Source: Haloarchaeobius sp. FL176 (GTDB lineage: Archaea > Halobacteriota > Halobacteria > Halobacteriales > Natrialbaceae). From it: a DNA stretch of 64,000 nucleotides. Shown piece after piece: positions 35,561 to 43,121 of this stretch; the first letter of the stretch is position 1, and every line of letters begins with the position of its first letter. A program made the position numbers and the translations under genes. The notes below the pieces were generated by a model. That model did no database searches, was not told the origin of the DNA, and was given only the letters and a program-made list of their open reading frames with translations. The stretch is from the NCBI RefSeq assembly GCF_024609245.1, contig NZ_JANJYH010000004.1, positions 62,001 through 126,000 of the forward strand. Direction: 5' to 3'.

Positions 35561-37540
35561 ATGAGTGCGACTCCCCGGATTCTCGTCGTCGACGGCAACG
35601 AGGACCGGGCTGCGGAGACGGCGACTGTACTGACGGACCTCGGTGCCGACGCGGACATCGAGATCGCCGAGAGTGACGACGAGGCACTCTCTGCCATCGG
35701 GCGGGCGGTGCCGGACTGTGTCGTGAGCGAGCAGGAACTGGGCGAGCGGACCGGCCTGGAGCTGCTCGAGACCATCCGTGCGGTCCACGGGCGGGTGCCG
35801 GTCGTGCTGTGTACCGCGATGGGGAGCGAGCGGGTGGCCGAACGGGCCGTCGCGGCGGACGTCGACGGCTACGTGCGACGGGAAACCGGCGACTGGGAGG
35901 ACCGACTCCGCGAGCGCGTCGACGCGTGTCTGGACGCCGACTCTGGCACGGACCGGCTGAAGGAGCGGGCGCTGGACGAGGCGCCGGTCGGCATCACCAT
36001 CGCCGACGCGAACGCGCCGGACATGCCGCTGGTGTACGTCAACGAGTCGTTCGAGCGGCTCACCGGCTACGAGCGCGAGTTCGCCATCGGCCGGAACTGC
36101 CGGTTCCTCCAGGGCGAGGACTCGGACCCCGAGGCGATCCAGGCGATGCGTGACGCCATCGAAGCCCAGGAGTCGGAGTCGGTCGAACTGGTGAACTACA
36201 CGAAAGACGGCGAGCGGTTCTGGAACCGTGTGGACATCGCACCGGTACGGAACAGCGCGGGCGAAGTGACTCACTACGTTGGCTTCCAGACGGACGTGAC
36301 CGACCGCGTGGACGCCGAGCGTACGGCCGAACACCGCGCCGCGATGCTGGACACCGAGCGCGCGGGGCTCGAACACCTCCTCGACCGTGTCAACGGCGTG
36401 GTTCAGGAGACGACGCGGGCGCTGGTCGAGTCGACCACCCGGGCGGGCATCGAACGGAACGTCACCGAGCTGCTCGCCGACACCGACCCGTACACCTGCG
36501 CGTGGATCGGCGAACCGGACCTGGCGGACGACAGCATTCGGCCGAGCGCCATCGTCGGCGGGAGCAGTGATGACGACGCACTCGAGCTCAGCCGGAGCGA
36601 CGGGCCGGTCGCCCGTGCCATCGAGACGGGCGAGGTGCAGGTCGCGACCGTCGAGGAGCTGTCGACGGCGGCGTGGCACGAGGCGCGAACCGACGGCCAG
36701 TTCGAGATGCTGGCGGCCATCCCGCTGGTGTACCGTGACGCGCGCTACGGCGTGCTGACGGTGTACACCTCCGACGCGGAGGCGCTGGACGAACGCGAGG
36801 CGGCCATCCTCGCTGCGCTCGGCCGGATGGTCGCGACGGCGGTGTCGGCGGCGGAGACGCGCCGCACGCTGACCGCGGACGACATCGTCGAGCTCTCGTT
36901 CCACGTCGACGACCCGGCGGTGTTCTTCGTGGACGTGGCACAGCAGGCGGACGCGACGCTCTCGTACGCGGGCTCGGTGTACCGCGACGACGACACGCTC
37001 GGGATGTTCTTCACCGTCGAGTCGGACGACCCCGACGCGGTGGTCGCGATCGCCGAGGAGCACGACGACGTGGCCGCGGCGAAGGTCATCACCCGGAACG
37101 AGGGCATCTCGCTCGTCGAGTTCAGCATCGGGAGCTCCGGACTGCTCTCGACGCTCGCGGAGTACGGCGGCGACGTGACCGACATCGAGGCGTCGCCGGA
37201 GACGACGACCGTGGAGGTCGAGCTTCCCCGGGAGGCAAACGCGCGGACCGTGGTCGACAACGTCGAGCAGGCGTTCGAGGGCGTCAGCCTGGGTGCGTAC
37301 CGCGAGCGCCAGCGCGCCGCGACGACGAAACAGGAGTTCATCGCCGCGCTGGAGGACGAGCTGACCGACCGCCAGCTGACCGCCCTCCAGCGTGCGTACT
37401 TCGGGGACTTCTTCGAGTGGCCGCGCCCGACGAGCGGGGACGACCTCGCGGAGTCGATGGGCATCGCGCGCTCGACGTACCATCAGCACCTCCGTGCGGC
37501 CGAGCGCAAGCTGGTCGGCGAGTTCTTCGACCGACCGTAG
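35561..37540 (+). CDS. bat: Bacterio-opsin activator (Bat), receiver-LOV-GAF-HTH
   Basis: A 659-residue transcription activator of the bop regulon. Domains: receiver-like (residues 1-125), PAS of LOV type (about 138-255) with GRNCRFLQG where Cys180 is the residue that binds flavin in light, GAF (about 275-425), a bat-specific domain (about 430-585) and a HTH-10 helix-turn-helix (about 600-655: LTDRQLTALQRAYFGDFFEWPRP...). In the receiver the usual phosphoacceptor Asp is Glu (CVVSEQELG), so phosphorylation is unlikely. TATA GCTTTAGGG ends about 25 nt before the ATG, giving a leaderless mRNA. It is followed by bop. Confidence 0.92.
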   Translation: MSATPRILVVDGNEDRAAETATVLTDLGADADIEIAESDDEALSAIGRAVPDCVVSEQELGERTGLELLETIRAVHGRVPVVLCTAMGSERVAERAVAADVDGYVRRETGDWEDRLRERVDACLDADSGTDRLKERALDEAPVGITIADANAPDMPLVYVNESFERLTGYEREFAIGRNCRFLQGEDSDPEAIQAMRDAIEAQESESVELVNYTKDGERFWNRVDIAPVRNSAGEVTHYVGFQTDVTDRVDAERTAEHRAAMLDTERAGLEHLLDRVNGVVQETTRALVESTTRAGIERNVTELLADTDPYTCAWIGEPDLADDSIRPSAIVGGSSDDDALELSRSDGPVARAIETGEVQVATVEELSTAAWHEARTDGQFEMLAAIPLVYRDARYGVLTVYTSDAEALDEREAAILAALGRMVATAVSAAETRRTLTADDIVELSFHVDDPAVFFVDVAQQADATLSYAGSVYRDDDTLGMFFTVESDDPDAVVAIAEEHDDVAAAKVITRNEGISLVEFSIGSSGLLSTLAEYGGDVTDIEASPETTTVEVELPREANARTVVDNVEQAFEGVSLGAYRERQRAATTKQEFIAALEDELTDRQLTALQRAYFGDFFEWPRPTSGDDLAESMGIARSTYHQHLRAAERKLVGEFFDRP

Positions 37541-37596
37541 CCCAACCAGTTGGGTGCAAAAGCTCGTTTTTTCGGCAGCCTCTAACTGGTTGGGTG
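37541..37596. promoter_or_regulatory. Two palindromic UAS-like elements between bat and bop
   Basis: GCCCAACCAGTTGGGTG (37540-37556) and TAACTGGTTGGGTGTTAG (37583-37600) share AAC(CA/TG)GTTGGGTG exactly 40 bp apart. Read on the minus strand, the first matches the known haloarchaeal bop activating motif ACCcnactagTTnGG at 14 of 15 positions, the second at 13. They flank a T6 run (37567-37572) that may end the bat transcript. They could be additional Bat sites or part of a terminator. Confidence 0.5.
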
Positions 37597-37727
37597 TTAG
37601 AAGCGAGTTCGCTGGCCGAAGCCACTCACGAGCCACGGGCCATGTTAATATATGCCATGACATAGCAGGCAATTTTTGCACTGGCTCCCCTAACAAATTG
37701 GTGTGTCGTATTTACACCGTGAAAAAG

Positions 37728-37742
37728 ACACAACTAGTTCGG
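37728..37742 (+). promoter_or_regulatory. Bat upstream activating sequence (UAS) of bop
   Basis: ACACAACTAGTTCGG matches the Halobacterium bop-regulon UAS consensus ACCcnactagTTnGG at 14 of 15 positions. It ends 42 nt before the ATG at 37785, close to the spacing reported for bop, and a TATA-like CATAATCC (37750-37757) lies between them. Confidence 0.7.
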
Positions 37743-37784
37743 CACTCATCATAATCCAGCGGGCATCGTATGTCTACCCGTAGC

Positions 37785-38516
37785 ATGGCAGTACCAGGAG
37801 ACGAAGCAATCTGGCTATGGATAGGCACGGCAGGCATGACACTCGGCACCCTCGCGTTCATCGCGATGGGCTGGAACGAGACTGACGACCGCAAGAAGAC
37901 GTACTACATCGTCACGACGTTCATCCCAGCCATCGCAGCGGTGTCGTACTTCTCGATGGCGACAGGGTTCGGCGTCATCGACATCCCGAATCACGACTAC
38001 CCGGTGTACTGGGCGCGGTACGCTGACTGGCTGTTCACCACGCCGCTACTCCTGCTCGACCTCGCGCTACTCGCCGGGGCGAGCCGGAACACCATCGGGA
38101 CGCTCGTCGGCCTCGACATCGCGATGATCGTCACGGGGCTCGGCGGCGCACTGGCGACCGAGGGGGAGGCCCTCCGCATCGCCTGGTGGGGCATCAGCTG
38201 CGGGTTCTTCCTCGTCCTGCTGTACTTCTTGGTCGGGCGGCTCACCGCCCGCGCCCAGGAGCAGCCCGGCGAGGTCGGCAGCCTGTTCGGAACACTACGG
38301 AACCTGACGATGGTGCTCTGGTTCGCCTACCCGGTGGTGTGGCTCGTCGGCACCGAGGGGCTTGCCATCGTCGGAATCGTCCCCGAGACGGCCATCTTCA
38401 TGGTGCTCGACCTGAGCGCGAAGGTCGGCTTCGGCTTCCTGCTGCTGCGGAGCCACGCCGTCCTCGACTCCGTCGAGACCGAGACCGGTGCCGCTGAGAG
38501 CCCGGAAGCCGCCTGA
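37785..38516 (+). CDS. bop: Bacteriorhodopsin-type proton pump
   Basis: A 243-residue seven-helix retinal protein that pumps protons out in light. Helix C has [15 protein letters not shown]: Arg78, Asp81, Thr85 and Asp92 correspond to R82, D85, T89 and D96 of bacteriorhodopsin (DTD motif of proton pumps). Lys213 in [10 protein letters not shown] binds retinal with Asp209 as counter-ion, and Glu191 and Glu201 match the proton-release pair E194/E204. Leu at the position of L93 fits green absorption. The ATG at 37785 is chosen because the N terminus then matches cruxrhodopsins (MPAPG...IWLW) and its distance to the UAS is right; an ATG five codons earlier is in frame. Confidence 0.96.
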   Translation: MAVPGDEAIWLWIGTAGMTLGTLAFIAMGWNETDDRKKTYYIVTTFIPAIAAVSYFSMATGFGVIDIPNHDYPVYWARYADWLFTTPLLLLDLALLAGASRNTIGTLVGLDIAMIVTGLGGALATEGEALRIAWWGISCGFFLVLLYFLVGRLTARAQEQPGEVGSLFGTLRNLTMVLWFAYPVVWLVGTEGLAIVGIVPETAIFMVLDLSAKVGFGFLLLRSHAVLDSVETETGAAESPEAA

Positions 38517-38584
38517 ATCGCCACCGGACCACACCGCACAGCCACCGACACACCGCTGTAAACGTTCACCACATCCCATCCCCG

Positions 38585-39370
38585 ATGACCAGCATCCCGT
38601 CGTACGCCGCGTTCCTCGTCGTGTTCGTGGGTATCCCTATCGCGATGCTGGTCCGCAGGGGTCGGCGCGAGCGTCGTCGCCACGCCGCGGTCGCAACCGG
38701 CCTGATGGTCGCGGCGGCGCTCGCGTACACGACACCCTGGGACAACTATCTCATCGGAGCGGGCGTCTGGTGGTACGGCGACGGCGCGGTCACCGCCCGC
38801 ATCTGGCTGGCGCCCGTCGAGGAGTACCTGTTCATCGCGCTCCAGCCGGTGCTGGCCGCGCTCTGGATCTACCACCGCGGCTGGGCAGACGCCGGCACCG
38901 CCGCCCACGACCCCCCGGCGGCCGACGTGACGACCGACGGCGGCTACGTCACTACGCCAGTACCGCGAGACACGGCGAGGATGGCGTTCCCGCGCGTCGG
39001 TGGCGCACTCGCGTGGCTCGCCGTCGCCAGCGTCGGCCTCTGGGCGGTCACCACCGGCCGGGCGTACTACCTCGGCGCGATACTCGCGTGGGCCGCGCCG
39101 GTGCTCGCCCTCCAGTGGGCCATCGGCGGCGGCTTCCTCTGGACCATCCGACGGCGGCTGGGCCTGCTCGTCGCGGTCCCGACTGTCTACCTCTGGACGG
39201 CCGACTGGCTCGCGATCGAGCTCGGCATCTGGGCCATCTCGTCGACCCACACCATCGGCGTCGGCCTTCTCGGGCTCCCCGCCGAGGAGATGACGTTCTT
39301 CCTCGTCACGAACCTGCTCGTCGTCCAGGGAATCGTCCTCTTCCACCGGGTGGTCGAGCGATGGCGGTGA
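38585..39370 (+). CDS. crtY: Lycopene cyclase (heterodimeric type, fused)
   Basis: A 261-residue integral membrane lycopene beta-cyclase of the CrtYcd type. The two halves repeat the family motifs TTPWDNYLI, APVEEYLF and later WAISSTHTIGVGLLGLPAEEMTFF. It converts lycopene to beta-carotene, the precursor of retinal. A TATA-like TGTAAACG (about 38556-38563) lies 25 nt before the ATG, so the mRNA is leaderless. The gene overlaps the next by 10 nt, and together they supply retinal to the opsin 70 nt upstream. Confidence 0.93.
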   Translation: MTSIPSYAAFLVVFVGIPIAMLVRRGRRERRRHAAVATGLMVAAALAYTTPWDNYLIGAGVWWYGDGAVTARIWLAPVEEYLFIALQPVLAALWIYHRGWADAGTAAHDPPAADVTTDGGYVTTPVPRDTARMAFPRVGGALAWLAVASVGLWAVTTGRAYYLGAILAWAAPVLALQWAIGGGFLWTIRRRLGLLVAVPTVYLWTADWLAIELGIWAISSTHTIGVGLLGLPAEEMTFFLVTNLLVVQGIVLFHRVVERWR

Positions 39371-40380
39371 GCGAGACGGCCGTCCGCAAGCGGACCGTCG
39401 AGGTGCTGTTCGGTCCCGTCTGGCTCGTCCTCGCCGCGGTCGCGGGCGCGTTCGCGCTCGGCGCGCAGGTGTCGCCCACCCTCGCGGCGGTACCGCTCGT
39501 CGCCAGCGTGCTCGTCCTCGGGCTCCCCCACGGCGCGACCGACCACGTCGTCGCCGCCCACAGCGGGCTCTCGCAGCGAGCGTACCGGTTCGTCGCCGCC
39601 GTCTACCTCGTCCTCGGCGGGGCGTACCTCGTCGCGTGGTTTCTCGCCCCCGTCGCGTCGTTCGTCTTCTTCATCGCCCTCACGCTCGCCCACTGGGGGC
39701 AAGGCGACTGCTACGTGCTCTCCGAGCGCTCCGACGGGCGCTACCCGGCGTCGCGTGGCCACGCCGCGTTGCTCGTCGCGACCCGCGGCTCCCTCCCGAT
39801 GCTCGTCCCGCTCGTCGCGTTCCCCGGCATCTACGAACGGGTGTTCGCGTGGACCGTGGGCCTGTACGGCGTCGGCCCCAACGCCGTCGCGTGGGCGTTC
39901 ACGCCGACGGCCCGCACCGTCGTCGCCGGCGCCCTCGCCGTGCTGTTCGCGACGACCCTCGCCGTCGGCTACCGGGTCGACAGCGAGACGTGGCGGCTCG
40001 ACGCCGCCGAAACCGGGCTACTCGTCGCCTTCTTCGGGCTCGTCCCGCCGCTTTTCGCTATCGGGCTCTACTTCACGCTCTGGCACTCGCTGCGCCACGT
40101 CGTCCGCACCGTCCTGCTCGACGAGCCGTCGGTCGACGCACTCGCCCGCGGCGACCGGCTGACCGCCGCCCTGCGGTACGTTCGCGACGCCGCGCCGAAC
40201 ACCGTCGGCGCGCTCGCTGTCCTCGCCGCCGTCTGGGTCGCGGTGCCACGGACGCCTGCCGGCGTCGAGGGCGCGGTCGCGGCGTATCTGGTGCTACTCG
40301 CCGTGCTCACGCTCCCGCATTTCCTCGTCGTGAGCGCGCTCGACCGGGCACAGGGGGTCTGGTCCGCGAGAGAGAGCTGA
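39361..40380 (+). CDS. blh: Brp/Blh beta-carotene 15,15'-dioxygenase
   Basis: A 339-residue polytopic membrane enzyme of the Brp/Blh family, which cleaves beta-carotene into two retinal molecules. Family signatures are LGLPHGATDHVVAAH and FFIALTLAHWGQGDCY, followed by FTLWHSLRHVVRT and LTLPHFLVVSALD; the histidines are the expected iron ligands. It overlaps crtY by 10 nt (ATG 39361), so the two enzymes are likely co-translated. With bat, bop and crtY this completes a phototrophy cassette. Confidence 0.93.
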   Translation: MAVSETAVRKRTVEVLFGPVWLVLAAVAGAFALGAQVSPTLAAVPLVASVLVLGLPHGATDHVVAAHSGLSQRAYRFVAAVYLVLGGAYLVAWFLAPVASFVFFIALTLAHWGQGDCYVLSERSDGRYPASRGHAALLVATRGSLPMLVPLVAFPGIYERVFAWTVGLYGVGPNAVAWAFTPTARTVVAGALAVLFATTLAVGYRVDSETWRLDAAETGLLVAFFGLVPPLFAIGLYFTLWHSLRHVVRTVLLDEPSVDALARGDRLTAALRYVRDAAPNTVGALAVLAAVWVAVPRTPAGVEGAVAAYLVLLAVLTLPHFLVVSALDRAQGVWSARES

Positions 40381-40442
40381 CACCGGACCGAAGCATTCCG
40401 ACACAACAGTTATGATATTCGGTGTCGATGCATCCCATAACC

Positions 40443-40583
40443 ATGTCGACCGACGACTACACCGCTCGTCTCCGCGAGTGGGCGGAACTGCTCGACGTTC
40501 GGGTATCGGAGGCACAGGCACGTTCCGCACGCAGCGAGGTCGCCGGACCGCCGTCACAGCGTGACGGCGACGAACCGACGTAG
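40443..40583 (+). CDS. 46-residue hypothetical microprotein
   Basis: MSTDDYTARLREWAELLDVR... is an acidic short helix followed by a disordered tail ending RDGDEPT. A TATA box TTATGATATT (40410-40419) lies about 27 nt before the ATG, a good leaderless promoter, which is the main support. No family is recognised. It ends 8 nt before the convergent mdh stop. Confidence 0.55.
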   Translation: MSTDDYTARLREWAELLDVRVSEAQARSARSEVAGPPSQRDGDEPT

Positions 40584-40591
40584 GAACCGAG

Positions 40592-41506
40592 TTACGCGAT
40601 CTTCTCGTACTGTTCCGAGAGCTTGTCGGCCGCCTCGCCGAGCTGGTCGCGCTCGAACTCCGAGAGGTCCCACTCGACGACCTCCTCGACGCCGTCACTG
40701 CCCAGCTTGACGGGGACGCCGAGACCGACGTCGTCGTGGCCGAACTCGCCCTGGAGCTTGACCGACGCCGGCAGCACCTCGCCGGTGTCGCGCAGGATGG
40801 CCTCGACCATGTGGGCGACGCCCGTCGCCGGGCCCCACTCGGTCGCGCCCTTGCGCTCGATGACGTTCATCGCCGACTGCTTGAGATCGCCGAGGATCTC
40901 CTCCTTCTCGTCGTCGCTGAACGCGGGGTCCGCACCGTCGACGCGGACCTTCGAGAAGACCGGGACCTGCGCGTCGCCGTGCTCGCCCAGGATGGTCGCC
41001 TCGACGTTCTGGACCTGCGTGTCGAAGCGCTCGGAGAGCACGTAGCGGAACCGTGCGGAGTCGAGTCGGCCACCGAAGCCGATGACCTTGTTCCGGTCAC
41101 GGTCGCCCGCCTCGTACAGGTGACGGTTGAGCAGGTCGACCGGGTTCGACGTCGTCACGGTGACGAAGTCGTCGTTGTGCTCGGCCAGCGAGGAGCCGAT
41201 GTCCTCCATGATAGGCGCGTTGTCGCCCGCGAGGTCGATGCGGGTCTGGCCAGGCTGGCGCGGGATGCCCGCCGTGATGACCACGACGTCCGAGCCGGCT
41301 GTGTCCGCGTAGCTGCCCTGGCGGACGGTCGTGTTCGAGTCGTACGCGATGCCGTGGTTGGCGTCCGCGGCCTGGCCGACCGTCACGTCCTCCTGGTCCG
41401 GGATGTCCACGAAGACGAGCTCGTCGACCACGTCACGAAGCGCGAGGTTGTAGCCTGCGGCGGCCCCGACGGTGCCGGCCGCACCGACTACGCTAACTTT
41501 CGCCAT
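40592..41506 (-). CDS. mdh: Malate dehydrogenase
   Basis: NAD(P)-dependent malate dehydrogenase of the lactate-dehydrogenase-like type, 304 residues, as in Haloarcula. Features: [16 protein letters not shown] (NAD loop), [14 protein letters not shown], where the Arg after GQT fixes malate rather than lactate specificity, [10 protein letters not shown], and [12 protein letters not shown] with the catalytic His. Strongly acidic composition fits a tetramer stable in high salt. It works in the TCA cycle. The gene is monocistronic. Confidence 0.97.
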   Translation of the reverse strand: MAKVSVVGAAGTVGAAAGYNLALRDVVDELVFVDIPDQEDVTVGQAADANHGIAYDSNTTVRQGSYADTAGSDVVVITAGIPRQPGQTRIDLAGDNAPIMEDIGSSLAEHNDDFVTVTTSNPVDLLNRHLYEAGDRDRNKVIGFGGRLDSARFRYVLSERFDTQVQNVEATILGEHGDAQVPVFSKVRVDGADPAFSDDEKEEILGDLKQSAMNVIERKGATEWGPATGVAHMVEAILRDTGEVLPASVKLQGEFGHDDVGLGVPVKLGSDGVEEVVEWDLSEFERDQLGEAADKLSEQYEKIA

Positions 41507-41593
41507 AACACTCGAAACTGCTCCCGATTCTCGGTTAAACGTGTCGAAGTCGGCATCTCTGGCGACCGCACGCGCGTGGCCCCGACGCGTCGG

Positions 41594-42319
41594 TCACTTG
41601 CCACCGCCGCTGCGCTGGCCGAGCACGTAGCCCCCACCGAGTACGAGGGCCGCACCGGCGACACCACCGGCGACGAGCGTCGGCGAGAGCCCGCCGGTCC
41701 CGCCGTCGCTGTCGCCGCCGTTCGACGCGGCGGTGCTGGTACCGTCCCCGCTGGCGGGGTCCTCGCCGTCGCCGCTGCTCGTCCCGGCGGCCGTCCCGTC
41801 GTCCGCGGCGGCGTCGTCACCGTCGGCGTCGACATCTGCGCCGCTGCCGTCGACCGTGACGGTGCCGCCCTCGACCGCGGTCGCCAGCTGGCTCGACTCG
41901 TCGTTCGCGGAGGTGTCCCCCCCGACGAACGCGAGGTCCGTCTCGTCGCCGCTCTCCCCGACGACGGTGAAGGTGACGCGTGCGACCGTCGGCGACTGCG
42001 TCCCGCTGGACTGGGACTGTGTCATGAACAGCCAGCCCTCGTTCGCGTTCTGCACCGGAGCGGAGAAGTCGGCACCCTCCGCTGACTCGAACCGCAGGAC
42101 CGACGGGTCCCACGTGAGGTTCGCCTGATAGCCCGCGATGTTCTCCCCCTCGACGGCGACCGCAACGGTGACCGTCTCGCCCGGTTCGGCGCTCGCGTCG
42201 CCGACCGTTATCGTCGCTTCGGACTGGTCGGCCGCGACGACACCGGGCGTGAGCGCGCCGCAGACCGTCGCCAGGGCCAGCAGGACGACGAGTCCCGACG
42301 AATGATCGTTCGATGACAT
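41594..42319 (-). CDS. Secreted cohesin-domain surface protein
   Basis: A 241-residue cell-surface protein: signal peptide (LVVLLALATVCGALTPGVVA, residues 9-29), one cohesin-like beta-sandwich (about 33-155: ITVGDASAEPGETVTVAVAVEG..., GYQANLTWDPSVLRFESAEG, ARVTFTVVGESGDETDL), a Gly/Asp/Ser-rich linker and a C-terminal TM helix (LVAGGVAGAALVLGGGYVL). On the minus strand GGAGGT lies 4 nt before the ATG. Cohesin domains bind dockerins; no dockerin gene is in the window. Divergent from the zinc-ribbon gene at 42489. Confidence 0.88.
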   Translation of the reverse strand: MSSNDHSSGLVVLLALATVCGALTPGVVAADQSEATITVGDASAEPGETVTVAVAVEGENIAGYQANLTWDPSVLRFESAEGADFSAPVQNANEGWLFMTQSQSSGTQSPTVARVTFTVVGESGDETDLAFVGGDTSANDESSQLATAVEGGTVTVDGSGADVDADGDDAAADDGTAAGTSSGDGEDPASGDGTSTAASNGGDSDGGTGGLSPTLVAGGVAGAALVLGGGYVLGQRSGGGK

Positions 42320-42488
42320 CGTTACCTCCGCTTTCGGCTACAGCGAGATAAACATGCATGCTCAGTGGGTGAGAAAAATACGCGGGTCGGCTGGCGTCGC
42401 ACGATGACGGCGGGCCTGTCCGGCGGGGAACGCGAGGCGGTACCGAGGAGACGCAGGTTTTTCACCCGGCGGTGCCCTCCACACACGT

Positions 42489-43106
42489 ATGAGTGAGGAG
42501 TTCGACAAGGAAGCCGAACGAGAGAAGCTGCGCGAGCAGTTCGCGACCGAGGAGGAGGAACGCGAGCAGACACGTCGGATGAGCGAACTCCTGCTGAAGG
42601 GCGCGACGATGACGAACAGACACTGCGACCGCTGTGGCGACCCCGTCTTCCGCCAGAACGGCCAGGAGTTCTGTCCGTCCTGTCAGGGTGGGGAACAGGC
42701 GGCCGCCCAGCAGCAACAGCAACAACAACAACAACAGCAGCAACAGTCGGCCAGCGAATCCGAGACGGAGGCAGCACCCGAGCTGGACGAGGCGTCGGAA
42801 CCCGAGCCGACCACTGGCGGGCCAACTCGCGCCCGTGACCCCACCCCGTCGGAGGCAGCCGAGCTGCCGGACCAATCGCGCGCTCCCGACCGCGAGCGCG
42901 TCCAGCGGACGCCGCGGGTCGACGACCGAACCCCGACGACGGCGACGGATAGCACCGAGTTCGACGACGCGGCCGCTGCCATCGAGGAGACCATCCGGCG
43001 GTTCAGCGCGGCCGCCGCGAACACCGACGACCCCGCCCGGGCCCGTGAGTACCTGCAGACCGTCCGCGAGGCGACCGACACGCTGGCGGCGCTGCGCGGA
43101 CGCTGA
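42489..43106 (+). CDS. Sjogren/scleroderma autoantigen 1 type zinc-ribbon protein with polyQ tract
   Basis: A 205-residue protein. Residues 1-45 are highly charged helix (FDKEAEREKLREQFATEEEEREQTRRMSELLLKGATMT), then the zinc ribbon CDRCGDPVF...FCPSC of the SSSCA1/p27 family, a run of 13 Gln (residues 74-86), an acidic Pro/Thr-rich linker and a C-terminal helix (DAAAAIEETIRRFSAAA). The archaeal family is of unknown function. PolyQ runs are rare in archaea. The gene is convergent with hef. Confidence 0.9.
   Translation: MSEEFDKEAEREKLREQFATEEEEREQTRRMSELLLKGATMTNRHCDRCGDPVFRQNGQEFCPSCQGGEQAAAQQQQQQQQQQQQQSASESETEAAPELDEASEPEPTTGGPTRARDPTPSEAAELPDQSRAPDRERVQRTPRVDDRTPTTATDSTEFDDAAAAIEETIRRFSAAAANTDDPARAREYLQTVREATDTLAALRGR
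42708..42746 (+). repeat. CAG/CAA trinucleotide tract (polyQ)
   Basis: Thirteen glutamine codons in a row (pattern CAG CAG CAA CAG CAA x5 CAG CAG CAA CAG) inside the zinc-ribbon gene. The mixed codons lower but do not remove the chance of slippage. Confidence 0.95.
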
Positions 43107-43121
43107 AGCGAGAACCCGCCT

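Noticed and set aside
37645-37665. AT-rich TTAATATATGCC before bop taken as the bop TATA box
   Set aside because: It is over 110 nt from the opsin start; the UAS and the nearer TATA-like element fit the known bop layout better.
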